A DNA stretch of 12,967 nt from an uncultured Lachnospiraceae bacterium (GCA_910586585.1 CAJUKA010000108.1:1-12967); one strand, 5' to 3'. Positions 1-6,040 are shown, counted from the stretch's first letter. Numbers and translations are program-made. Notes: generated by a model from the letters alone, not told the origin.

Positions 1-39
1 AATGATTTATTAGATTCCATTGACGAACTCACCAAATAA
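1..39 (+). CDS. C-terminal tail of an upstream gene (partial)
   Basis: Frame 1 from the first base reads NDLLDSIDELTK and then TAA. It is the only frame open to the window edge with a protein-like tail, and the toxin-antitoxin promoter begins about 60 bases later on the same strand. No function can be assigned from 12 residues, and it could be chance. Confidence 0.35.
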   Translation, partial: NDLLDSIDELTK

Positions 40-100
40 TTGGATGGCAATTAGAAAATATCTGTTCATGCGTTTATTCTGGTGGTGAATTCAATTTTTC

Positions 101-129
101 TTGCATATATTTTTGTACTGTGGCATAAT
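101..129 (+). promoter_or_regulatory. Sigma-A-type promoter of the AbrB/PIN operon
   Basis: TTGCAT (101-106) and CATAAT (124-129) are separated by exactly 17 bases. Transcription would start near 136, inside the palindrome at 134-148, leaving a leader of about 30 bases before the antitoxin. Confidence 0.6.
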
Positions 130-133
130 ATAG

Positions 134-148
134 GTAAGAAAATCTTAC
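134..148 (+). promoter_or_regulatory. Palindromic operator candidate of the toxin-antitoxin operon
   Basis: GTAAGA-AAA-TCTTAC is a perfect 6+3+6 palindrome just after the -10 box and over the expected transcription start. AbrB/MazE-type antitoxins usually repress their own operon by binding such dyads. The position fits autoregulation, but binding is inferred. A ribosome binding site (AAAGGAG, 152-158) follows. Confidence 0.5.
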
Positions 149-167
149 TTGAAAGGAGCATAAGCAA

Positions 168-434
168 ATGAGTACACAAATATTAACAGTTTCCTCCAAA
201 GGACAGATTTCTTTGCCTGTGAGCATCCGAAAACTCCTGTCGATTGATACAGGTGATAAATTGGTGGCATATACTTCAGGAGATGTTATCATGCTCAAGA
301 CTTTAAAACTTCCTTCTGCTGAAGAATTTGAAGCCTCACTGGACGAAGCGCAAAAATGGGCAAAGTCTGTTGGGTATAATGAAGACGATGTTAATGATAT
401 AGTCAAATCGGTTAGAAAGAAGAAACGAGTATGA
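168..434 (+). CDS. AbrB/SpoVT-type (MazE-like) antitoxin
   Basis: An 88-residue protein with an N-terminal swapped-hairpin DNA-binding fold of the AbrB/SpoVT/MazE type (about residues 3-45). The motif VSSKGQISLPVSIRKLL is typical, followed by GDKLVAYTSGDVIML. The C-terminal half (about 46-88) is charged and helical, ends in the basic run RKKKR, and would be the part that grips the toxin. The start follows AAAGGAG at a good distance. The gene overlaps the PIN toxin by four bases (ATGA), so the two are translationally coupled. Known for the family: the antitoxin neutralises its partner and represses its own promoter; here a 15-bp palindrome lies over the likely transcription start. Family assignment is firm; the pairing rests on overlap and strand. 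Confidence 0.88.
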   Translation: MSTQILTVSSKGQISLPVSIRKLLSIDTGDKLVAYTSGDVIMLKTLKLPSAEEFEASLDEAQKWAKSVGYNEDDVNDIVKSVRKKKRV

Positions 435-829
435 GAATTGTGATAGATACAAATGTTTTGATTTCTGGTGTGTTTTTGGGCGGATTTCCGAGAGAAATTC
501 TTCGTGCTGTTGTTGATCAGAAGATAATAGCCTGCGCTACGACAGAAATTATTAACGAATACGAGGAAATCGTGCAGGAAATGATTGACAGAAAACAAGG
601 GCATATTAATAGAACCATCTTAAGCCCGTTAATTAAAGCTATGGAAATTATCGAACCTGTTACTCATGTTGAAATATGCCGTGACCCCGATGATAACAAA
701 TTTCTGGAATGTGCAAAAGATTCTCATGCCTTATATATTGTCAGCGGAGATAAGGATCTCCTTGTAATAGAACAGTTTGGAAATATTCAAATCGTGACCG
801 CAAAAGATTTTTATGGGAAATATTTATAA
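431..829 (+). CDS. PIN-domain toxin (VapC-like ribonuclease, COG1569-type)
   Basis: A 132-residue single-domain PIN protein, normal length for the family. It opens with the hallmark MRIVIDTNVLISG, whose D6 is the first metal-binding acidic residue. E46 in the EYEEIV helix, the pair D86/D88 in CRDPDDNKFLECA and D107 in VSGDKDLL supply the remaining acidic centre. These residues coordinate Mg2+ in PIN nucleases that cut RNA. It overlaps the upstream AbrB-type antitoxin by four bases. All expected active-site residues are present, so the toxin looks intact. The exact RNA target cannot be read from the sequence. A hairpin terminator follows at 911-945. Confidence 0.88.
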   Translation: MRIVIDTNVLISGVFLGGFPREILRAVVDQKIIACATTEIINEYEEIVQEMIDRKQGHINRTILSPLIKAMEIIEPVTHVEICRDPDDNKFLECAKDSHALYIVSGDKDLLVIEQFGNIQIVTAKDFYGKYL

Positions 830-910
830 ATTGAGATATATTAACAGTTTACAAGATTTTCAAACAGTATAAATATACTTATTACTATGAGTCCACTTTA
901 TAACAACATC

Positions 911-945
911 AAAAAGCGATGCCCTATTTCCACGCACCGCTTTTT
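911..945. terminator. Hairpin terminator between convergent operons
   Basis: AAAAAGCG (911-918) pairs with CGCTTTTT (938-945), with TG/CA continuing inward after one mismatch. The arms end in A/T runs on both sides, so it can act in both directions. It lies between the PIN gene (+) and the small lysine-rich peptide gene (-). Confidence 0.6.
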
Positions 946-968
946 AACGTTTTACAGTTACTTACAAC

Positions 969-1094
969 TTAGTGTTTTGCCGCTTTATGATCCGCTAACG
1001 TTTTACCTGCTTTGCTTTTTGCACTTTTGCTCGTCGTTTTAGATGCTAATGTCTTACCAGCCTTACCAACTTTTCCACCATGATGAACTGCCAT
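969..1094 (-). CDS. 41-residue lysine-rich peptide with repeated KAGKTLA motif
   Basis: The ATG at 1094 is preceded by a GGGGGTG ribosome binding site at proper distance and gives 41 residues; an upstream in-frame ATG would run through the neighbouring gene and lacks a site. The peptide is made almost only of K, A, S, G, T and H, and has no aromatic residue and no membrane segment. It contains two copies of KAGKTLA (residues 11-17 and 28-34) 17 residues apart, with the SKSAKSK stretch between. It ends ADHKAAKH. The composition suggests a very basic, probably disordered, nucleic-acid-binding or histone-tail-like peptide; that is inference. It follows the DUF3892-like gene by 13 bases, so the two form one operon. 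I recall small proteins with a similar AGKxLAS pattern in other bacteria but know no established function. Confidence 0.7.
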   Translation of the reverse strand: MAVHHGGKVGKAGKTLASKTTSKSAKSKAGKTLADHKAAKH

Positions 1095-1107
1095 GTTTTC
1101 ACCCCCC

Positions 1108-1386
1108 TTAAACTCTTGGCAATCTAAGTAAATTGTCCCTTGGTGTATCATTTGACTCGGAACGAACATACTTTTCGCCTTTGGAACTTACTGCGGGAAT
1201 CAAATCTGGATATGGAGAAATATAAACTTTAATGCTTCCAGGATTCTTCTTTAAATAGTCATGAAGATCAGCCTTTTTAAAAAAGCCAGGATTATTACAT
1301 CCGTCCACATAAATCTCCGCAATTTCCTGTACGTTATTGGAATTGCTACATCCATACTGCATCTTAATTTTTTTTGCGTACATCAT
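1108..1386 (-). CDS. DUF3892-like protein
   Basis: A 92-residue protein. The C-terminal part (about 66-92) has the DUF3892 hallmark: a short strand, then KYVRSESNDTPRDNLLRLP, matching the family pattern YLRS-x-x-D-x-x-x-x-N-L-x-x-LP. The N-terminal 45 residues hold two small strands, a pair of cysteines (C13, C30) and the phrase IAEIYVDG. DUF3892 proteins have no established activity. The start is supported by AAGGAGG seven bases before the ATG. It is the first gene of a two-gene operon with the lysine-rich peptide. Its promoter may be TTGTTT-16-TATAGA near 1420-1445, next to the structured DNA at 1441-1501. Confidence 0.7.
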   Translation of the reverse strand: MMYAKKIKMQYGCSNSNNVQEIAEIYVDGCNNPGFFKKADLHDYLKKNPGSIKVYISPYPDLIPAVSSKGEKYVRSESNDTPRDNLLRLPRV

Positions 1387-1440
1387 AACTGTACCTCCTT
1401 GTAAAAATATTTTTATCTATATTTTCACAGGAAAGAAAAA

Positions 1441-1501
1441 CAAATTTCATTGTGTACTGGCATTACACGTATAAATATGTAGAACATATTTGTGAAATTT
1501 G
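1441..1501 (+). other. Nested inverted repeats forming a three-way-junction-like element
   Basis: CAAATTTCA (1441-1449) pairs perfectly with TGAAATTTG (1493-1501). The enclosed DNA holds two further hairpins: GTGTA/TACAC (1452-1456/1464-1468, 7-base loop) and AAATATGT-AGA-ACATATTT (1473-1491, a 19-base palindrome). The three stems tile nearly all of the 61 bases. It lies upstream of the DUF3892-like gene and of the hairpins at 1534-1628. It could be the 5' part of a structured RNA, or an operator region for the divergent DUF3892 operon. Confidence 0.5.
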
Positions 1502-1521
1502 ATGAAAATCAAAAATCAATC

Positions 1522-1550
1522 TTGTTTTCTTTGTGACTCTATGCTAAAAT
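1522..1550 (+). promoter_or_regulatory. Putative promoter for a short non-coding transcript
   Basis: TTGTTT (1522-1527) and TAAAAT (1545-1550) with a 17-base spacer. No gene follows; a hairpin and an intrinsic terminator do (1564-1628), so it would drive an RNA of about 70 bases. Confidence 0.4.
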
Positions 1551-1556
1551 CGTCTT

Positions 1557-1628
1557 GGCAAGCGAAAAGAAATAGAGTCAAGAATTTTTCTTTTCATGAC
1601 ACTGGGTGTGGCAACTCAGTGTCTTTTT
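1557..1628 (+). ncRNA. Candidate small structured RNA
   Basis: Between a promoter-like sequence and a terminator lie GAAAAGAAA (1564-1572) and its exact complement TTTCTTTTC (1587-1595). A terminator hairpin (1598-1623) follows at once. The loop of the first hairpin contains ATAGAGTCA (1572-1580), the exact complement of TGACTCTAT (1534-1542). A longer transcript starting upstream of 1534 could therefore form a pseudoknot or switch between two pairings. There is no convincing reading frame. The RNA class is not recognised. Confidence 0.4.
1598..1628 (+). terminator. Intrinsic terminator, + strand
   Basis: GACACTG (1598-1604) pairs with CAGTGTC (1617-1623), followed by TTTTT. The U tract is only on the + strand side, yet no + strand gene precedes it; this is the main argument for a transcribed RNA at 1441-1628. 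The stop codon of the ATPase gene on the other strand lies 6 bases further on. Confidence 0.65.
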
Positions 1629-1633
1629 CTATC

Positions 1634-2929
1634 CTATGTTATATTAAAAAAACTTTCTGGATTACATCCCAACGCTCCTTCCAATATTTTGTTGGTTAAA
1701 TTAACTTTTGTTCTGGAAAAGCTTTCGTCACTCAATCTTTGTAAAATGCTTTTTCCAAATTTATCCTTACTTAAAATCCAAACTTGGTCTCTTTTAACAT
1801 TTTCACTAATCAATAATGGTTGATGCGTTGTACAAATCAACTGAGCATGAAAAGGATTACTTTCATCATTGGTAAAAAGGGAAATCATTTCCTTAACTAA
1901 TGAAGGATGTAATCCATTCTCGATTTCATCTAAAAATAATATCCCTCCCTCTTCCAATACATCAAATAGGTGTGGCAATGTTGTAAATAGTTTTATTGTT
2001 CCTAATGATTCGTCTCTAAAAAAATCTATTTGTTCAGTTCCTGTTTCAATTTCTATTCCATCGTTGTATAAAGCATGTTTTGACTTAACTCCAACAGTCG
2101 TTTTTGTTTGTATTATCTCCCTATTCTCAAAATCATCTGAATCTACCTTCTGTCTGGCAATTTCCTCTTCTTCGTATTCAACTTGTATATTTCGTATAGT
2201 TGGATCTGCTTTTCGTAAAATTTTTACATACCTTTGAATCCGTTCATCCGAAAATGATGCCGATTCACCTGGATTCAGCCTCGGTGAAGTCATATTAAAG
2301 ATATTAATATTTTTTATAGCATCTACTATCATATTTGCAAATTCATTATTTAGCATTGCAGCCATTGCTAGACATAAAGCATCTTCTTTTACAACTTTTT
2401 TTGTATCTTCAAAAGCTTTTAGCTCTGACCTTAACAGTATATCTTGAAAATTAGGCGATGTCCTTTCTAAAACCTTTTCAGTGCGTCTATATTTTTTTGT
2501 CAATAATTCGTGAACAACCTTCTGATCCAACATAGAAAACTCATAATGATAAGTTACATTGTCAACAATCAAATCAATGCCTAATGTTGTTGGTACATCC
2601 CTATACTTTACGTCAAAAGCAAATCCTGGTACTTGTTTGGTTAAACCTTCATTCTGAAGCATTGCCTTTATCTGAGAATTTTTCATCATAGATAACGGAG
2701 ATAATGCTATCATTTTTTGAATTTCCCGCAATATCTTACAAAAATAAGTTTTACCAGAACCGTTTGCCCCATAAACATAAGAAACCTTATTGATTGTTTC
2801 GTCTCCTGCTTTAAAGGTATTCAGCTGATGCTCTTTTTTGCTTTCGTCTGCTATACAAGTAAACTTTATTCTTTCTGCAAATGATGCAAAGTTTTCAGCC
2901 ATGATGCTTTTAAAAACTGTTGTTCCCAT
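1634..2929 (-). CDS. AAA15-type (COG1106) ATPase, probable defence protein
   Basis: A 431-residue ATPase of the SMC/ABC-like AAA15 group. The N-terminal strand-rich start (FKSIMAENFASF) leads to Walker A GANGSGKT at 54-61. The insert (about 70-300) is helical, with a charged stretch near 251-270. The signature FFRDESLGTIKLF is at 303-315, Walker B ILFLDEIENGLHP at 330-342 (D334, E335) and the switch histidine in CTTHQP at 369. No TOPRIM domain follows, so this is not an OLD nuclease. Relatives occur alone or with an RloB-type partner in phage defence; no partner is seen here. The start is fixed by GGAGG seven bases upstream and by a consensus promoter immediately before it. All nucleotide-binding motifs are intact. 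The effector function is unknown. Confidence 0.85.
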   Translation of the reverse strand: MGTTVFKSIMAENFASFAERIKFTCIADESKKEHQLNTFKAGDETINKVSYVYGANGSGKTYFCKILREIQKMIALSPLSMMKNSQIKAMLQNEGLTKQVPGFAFDVKYRDVPTTLGIDLIVDNVTYHYEFSMLDQKVVHELLTKKYRRTEKVLERTSPNFQDILLRSELKAFEDTKKVVKEDALCLAMAAMLNNEFANMIVDAIKNINIFNMTSPRLNPGESASFSDERIQRYVKILRKADPTIRNIQVEYEEEEIARQKVDSDDFENREIIQTKTTVGVKSKHALYNDGIEIETGTEQIDFFRDESLGTIKLFTTLPHLFDVLEEGGILFLDEIENGLHPSLVKEMISLFTNDESNPFHAQLICTTHQPLLISENVKRDQVWILSKDKFGKSILQRLSDESFSRTKVNLTNKILEGALGCNPESFFNIT

Positions 2930-2949
2930 TTCCCTGCCTCCATTTTCGT

Positions 2950-2978
2950 ATTATACACTAATCCTGCTAATATTGCAA
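2950..2978 (-). promoter_or_regulatory. Promoter of the AAA ATPase
   Basis: On the - strand, TTGCAA (2978-2973) and TATAAT (2955-2950) with a 17-base spacer. The start of transcription would be near 2943, only about 14 bases before the ATG, so the leader holds little more than the ribosome binding site (2937-2941). Confidence 0.7.
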
Positions 2979-3060
2979 TAGTTATTTTAATTTTTTATGC
3001 AACTATGCTTGTTTTTTTAGAATAACTAATTTTTCTTGCATTCTCGCTCTCATTTAGCAT

Positions 3061-3098
3061 TTAACTCACATGTATTCAAAAGATTCCATGTGAGTTAA
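3061..3098. repeat. Perfect 12-bp inverted repeat with 14-base loop
   Basis: TTAACTCACATG (3061-3072) is the exact reverse complement of CATGTGAGTTAA (3087-3098). It sits between the 3' end of the recombinase remnant and the promoter of the ATPase. Neither strand has a U run after it, so it is not a typical terminator; it could be a processing or terminator hairpin of another type, an operator, or a recombination-related site. Confidence 0.7.
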
Positions 3099-3119
3099 TC
3101 ATACTATTCAAATATGAAA

Positions 3120-3689
3120 TTATATGGATATCTCACCAACAAAGTTATATACAATCTTCACTTCTTGGCATTTATGCCCATCCATTTTCCTAACTTCACC
3201 CACCAGAATCTTACTAATAAGCCGGTTCAACACAGCTTCGTCCAGTTCCTGAATTGCAACATATCTGCGGATTTCCTGCATAAACGTCCGAACATCACTT
3301 TCCTGCTCGTCTGTACGGCGCATCACCAGAGCCAGCTCCTGAATCCGCTTCCGGTTGGCTTCCTGTTCCTGCTCCAGAGTGGCAGTCAGCTTCAGAAAAC
3401 GCTGTTCCGTCAGGATGCCTTTCGTCTTATCTGTATAAAGGCTCATAAACATGCTGTCTATCTCCTGATTCCTTGCTTCCAGCCGGTCACACTCTTTCTG
3501 CATTTCGGAAGCATCCGCCATATACTGCCGTTCCATGCGGCTAGACAGCCTCTGATAAAATACATCCGCATCTTTCAAAGCCATCGCCGCCAGATCCTGT
3601 ATATCTTTCAGCACAAGATTATACAAATCCCTTGCTTCGATCTTGTGGCTTGTGCAGGCGTTCTTCCCCAGCCGGTTATAAGTCTGGCA
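3120..3689 (-). pseudogene. Large serine recombinase, C-terminal remnant
   Basis: About 190 residues match the C-terminal part of large serine recombinases of the TndX/TnpX kind. The end of the zinc ribbon (QTYNRLGKNACTSHKIE) comes first, then a long coiled coil (about 3240-3600) and a DUF4368-like end with KMDGHKC and VKIVYNFVGE. The whole catalytic resolvase domain with its serine, the recombinase domain and the first zinc-ribbon half are missing; intact relatives have about 500-560 residues. The frame stays open to 3893 but residues encoded upstream of about 3689 do not resemble the family, so this is a broken joint. It cannot catalyse recombination. It marks the edge of a decayed integrative element or prophage, together with the orphan holin upstream. 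Confidence 0.75.
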
Positions 3690-3825
3690 TTCCTCCCACA
3701 AGACTCCACTGGCGCTGCATATAAGATTTGAGATTTTCCATACTTTGCCGATATGCTCCACAAGCCATTGACGGATTATCAAAATGCTCCATGATTGCGC
3801 AGGCAGCACAATGCCCGCTCTCCAT
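3676..3825 (-). pseudogene. Small Cys-containing reading frame fused to the recombinase remnant
   Basis: In another frame than the recombinase, 49 residues run from the ATG at 3825 to a stop that lies in recombinase DNA. The sequence has GHCAACAIMEH and MACGAYRQSMENL, which look more protein-like than the recombinase-frame translation of the same bases. A real gene may have been joined here to the recombinase remnant and lost its end (joint near 3680-3690). The ribosome binding site is poor. No family recognised. Confidence 0.3.
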
Positions 3826-4067
3826 CCCGGCTGATATCCCACTTTCCTATTACTTCGGCAAAATATTGTTCCCGCTAAAGTAAAAATCCCCATTGATTAT
3901 ACCACAGAAAATTTGCTGTTTTTAATCAGATGGCATGAAACGACTATTTTCCGGGAATGAAAAGCATAAAACAACCAAAATTGAAAATACTTTTTTCATA
4001 AATGTACTTTTTCTGTAATTAAGAGACCCCTCCCTGCTCCATGAAATTTTTCCGCATCAGAATAATG

Positions 4068-4424
4068 TTATCTTCTATCCCCTATCTGATTTAGCATCTT
4101 TACCAATGTTTGAGGAAGCGGCACTCCAAGCTGGTTTATATTCTTTAAAATGGCAAGCCCCTCATTGGAGATGTAAAACAAAATAACCGTTGTCCGAATT
4201 GCGCAATTACTTTCTATGATTGTACCTATTATATTTGAAACAATCACTGGAATAAATATCGCTACTTTCTTAAACATATTCTTTAGCAAAAACACATTGG
4301 ATTGCTTCTCCTCCCCTACAATCACAAGAAGTATTTCTGCTATGTAACTTATCACCATAAATACAATCAGTGCAGATAGGAATTTATCAATCCCTCCCAA
4401 TAATCGAATAATGTAGTTTACCAT
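4068..4424 (-). CDS. Phage holin / toxin-secretion holin family protein
   Basis: A small membrane protein of 118 residues from the ATG at 4424. AAAGGA lies at good distance from this start; the longer frame to 4460 lacks a ribosome binding site. It has a hydrophobic segment at about residues 15-36 (FLSALIVFMVISYIAEILLVIV) and another at about 55-70. It ends with the hallmark of the TcdE-like holin family, a strand-like ILFYISNEGLAILKNINQLGVPLPQTL; relatives read NEGISILEN..GVPIP. Such holins form inner-membrane pores that release an endolysin or toxin at the end of a phage cycle. No endolysin or other phage gene is next to it, so it is probably a prophage leftover. Hairpins at 4462-4481 and 4498-4560 lie just upstream. 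Confidence 0.75.
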   Translation of the reverse strand: MVNYIIRLLGGIDKFLSALIVFMVISYIAEILLVIVGEEKQSNVFLLKNMFKKVAIFIPVIVSNIIGTIIESNCAIRTTVILFYISNEGLAILKNINQLGVPLPQTLVKMLNQIGDRR

Positions 4425-4461
4425 ATCCATTCCATCCTTTCCATAATAATTAAATATCATC

Positions 4462-4481
4462 TACATGGTTTGTCCCATGTA
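4462..4481 (-). other. Small hairpin upstream of the holin gene
   Basis: TACATGG (4462-4468) pairs with CCATGTA (4475-4481) around a 6-base loop. It lies about 40 bases before the holin start in the likely leader. It could affect translation or expression; this is inference. Confidence 0.35.
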
Positions 4482-4497
4482 CTGTTCATAAACATAA

Positions 4498-4560
4498 AAT
4501 AGCCAGAACAAATTATCTGGCAGAGTCTATGCCCTGTCCCAATAATCTGCTCTGGCTATT
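4498..4560 (-). terminator. Long hairpin, probable terminator of the zinc-ribbon operon
   Basis: A 19-bp stem (4498-4516 with 4542-4560) encloses a 25-base loop that holds a minor GGCA/TGCC stem. As - strand RNA the only two imperfect positions become G-U pairs; as + strand RNA they would be A-C mismatches. The - strand continues with a T-rich stretch (TTTTATGTTT). It lies after the zinc-ribbon gene, so it most likely ends that transcript, and it may shield the holin from read-through. Confidence 0.6.
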
Positions 4561-4608
4561 AGTGGCTGTCCTATATGACGCCCTGTTGCTCAGTCAGCAA
4601 ACGCTATC

Positions 4609-4809
4609 TTATGCATTTACAACCATTTTGTAAACTTCTTTTTCCCGCGAGGTTGGTTCTGCGGTCATTTTATCATAATCTACCAGTAAAAAGGCATGGC
4701 ATTTACCACATTCAATAGAGGATTTTCCTGCAGCGTCTTCATACGCAACAATCTTTCCCTTTCTACAACAAGGGCATTTGATTACCCCTTTGGTTTTTAT
4801 TCCTTCCAT
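4609..4809 (-). CDS. Small zinc-ribbon protein
   Basis: 66 residues with four cysteines in a classic zinc-ribbon layout: CPCC at 12-15, then CGKC at 34-37 (pairs about 19 residues apart). There are small strands between and a basic tail. Similar proteins occur in phages and integrative elements, and the function is not known; DNA or protein binding is a guess. The ATG at 4809 is eight bases after GGAGG; an ATG four bases upstream in another frame would give only 16 codons. It follows the HTH regulator gene by 14 bases and is very probably in its operon. Confidence 0.7.
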   Translation of the reverse strand: MEGIKTKGVIKCPCCRKGKIVAYEDAAGKSSIECGKCHAFLLVDYDKMTAEPTSREKEVYKMVVNA

Positions 4810-4823
4810 TCATAACACCTCCC

Positions 4824-5837
4824 TCAATTAAACGGCAGTTCTTCGTCAATGCCATCTGGTATATTCATAAAACCATCTGACGCATTATTCTTTTTAGGGT
4901 TTAAATACCTATCAATCAAACTTTTCGCCGTTTCAGATATTACAAAATCTGATTCATGTAATTTGACAGATTTAAAAAGCTCATCGCATTTTCCTTTTAA
5001 TGTATTGCTTTTATCATCAAAGGTTGAACAGATTAAATCCAAGTCTGTTGAATCATAATTTGGACTATAACCCTCTCCACCTGTATAACGATACAGTTCA
5101 TATCCCTTTTCATCAAATTGATTTTCAAGTGGCAAAAGGTAAAGTTCGCCTATACTGGTTTCTGCGGAAAAAATATCATCCGTAAGCCTTACCGCCTTTG
5201 TACTATTTGCAAATCCATCCGGAGCATACTGATACCGCTTTGTCCCATCCAGTCCGCCTTCCTCCAATTCCTTGAAAAATATTCCTACAAAGTTTTCTTT
5301 TTTATTACCTTGATTGTTCCAATGAATTGTTGCTTCATCAGTCTCCTGTTTTAATTTCTTAAAAAAGTCAATAACATCACGCAACGATTGAGTCGGCACC
5401 TGAAAATCAATGTTTAAAAGATCGTCAACGTTAACTTGAAAAATCACTGATATTTTCCAAACGATATCCACAGACAGTCTTTTCTTCGAATCTGGATTAA
5501 CAGTCCTGGAAACATACCCTGCACTCACGCCTAACAGTTCTTCAAGGTCAGAAATACGCAGACTATGCATCTTTAGCAAATAATCCAGATTACCGCTTAA
5601 AAACTTAGAATCGTAGTTTGCCTGTGCATTAATAAAATCATAAATCTGTTTTTTCTGCTCCTCTATTTTTTGGTTTAGTTCCACAATTCCGCTCTCCAGT
5701 TTAGGTGTTTCTTCATCATCCAATTCCAAATCCAACTGTAACGAACTGATTTTTTTTGTCAGTTCCTCAAAATTACGTTTTGCCAGACCATAGTCTTTAA
5801 AAGATTGAATCGGATGAACTTTAATTTCTTCACTCAT
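4824..5837 (-). CDS. Coiled-coil / helix-turn-helix regulator
   Basis: 337 residues. Residues 15-75 form an acidic and basic coiled coil (helices around EELTKKISSLQLDLEL and KIEEQKKQIYDFI). Residues about 84-145 are an XRE-type helix-turn-helix, with LEELLGVSAGYVSRTVNP as helices 2-3 and KISVIFQVNVDDLLNIDF as the last helix. The C-terminal 190 residues are not recognised. They include strands around KAVRLTDDIFSAETSIGELYLLPL, and the end is IPDGIDEELPFN, which resembles the acidic PF tip of single-strand-binding proteins. It probably binds DNA to regulate the element or its own operon. The start is set by GGAGG seven bases upstream. The zinc-ribbon gene follows in the same operon. The promoter region holds ATTGTC repeats that could be its operator. 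Confidence 0.7.
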   Translation of the reverse strand: MSEEIKVHPIQSFKDYGLAKRNFEELTKKISSLQLDLELDDEETPKLESGIVELNQKIEEQKKQIYDFINAQANYDSKFLSGNLDYLLKMHSLRISDLEELLGVSAGYVSRTVNPDSKKRLSVDIVWKISVIFQVNVDDLLNIDFQVPTQSLRDVIDFFKKLKQETDEATIHWNNQGNKKENFVGIFFKELEEGGLDGTKRYQYAPDGFANSTKAVRLTDDIFSAETSIGELYLLPLENQFDEKGYELYRYTGGEGYSPNYDSTDLDLICSTFDDKSNTLKGKCDELFKSVKLHESDFVISETAKSLIDRYLNPKKNNASDGFMNIPDGIDEELPFN

Positions 5838-5868
5838 ACTTATTCCTCCGTCTTGTCCAACTGACTAT

Positions 5869-5897
5869 AAATTATCACAGTCCATTGTCATTGTCAA
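5869..5897 (-). promoter_or_regulatory. Promoter and possible operator of the HTH regulator operon
   Basis: On the - strand, a consensus TTGACA (5897-5892) is followed 17 bases later by TAATTT (5874-5869). The -35 region overlaps the tandem repeat ATTGTC-ATTGTC (+ strand, 5884-5895), and a TTCAAA/TTTGAA dyad lies just upstream (5901-5924). Repeats over the -35 box fit control by the HTH protein that the operon encodes. Confidence 0.5.
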
Positions 5898-6040
5898 TAG
5901 TTCAAATGTATTTTTATTTTTGAATTATAGATTTTCTGCTTTCCCCATCACGACCATTCATTTCAATAGTCATATAAATTCATTTTTGCACTTATTTACA
6001 CGGTATCATCACTGCCGACTTCCATAGATTTCAAATTGGT

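Noticed and set aside
74..604. Long - strand reading frame (176 codons) opposite the AbrB/PIN operon
   Set aside because: It is antisense to two clear genes with motifs, has no ribosome binding site and reads as a low-complexity shadow.
1499..1699. + strand reading frame over the structured region
   Set aside because: No ribosome binding site, runs through the terminator and into the antisense of the ATPase end; the codons look random.
3114..3731. 205-codon + strand frame opposite the recombinase remnant
   Set aside because: Pure shadow of the recombinase; no start signals and no protein family.
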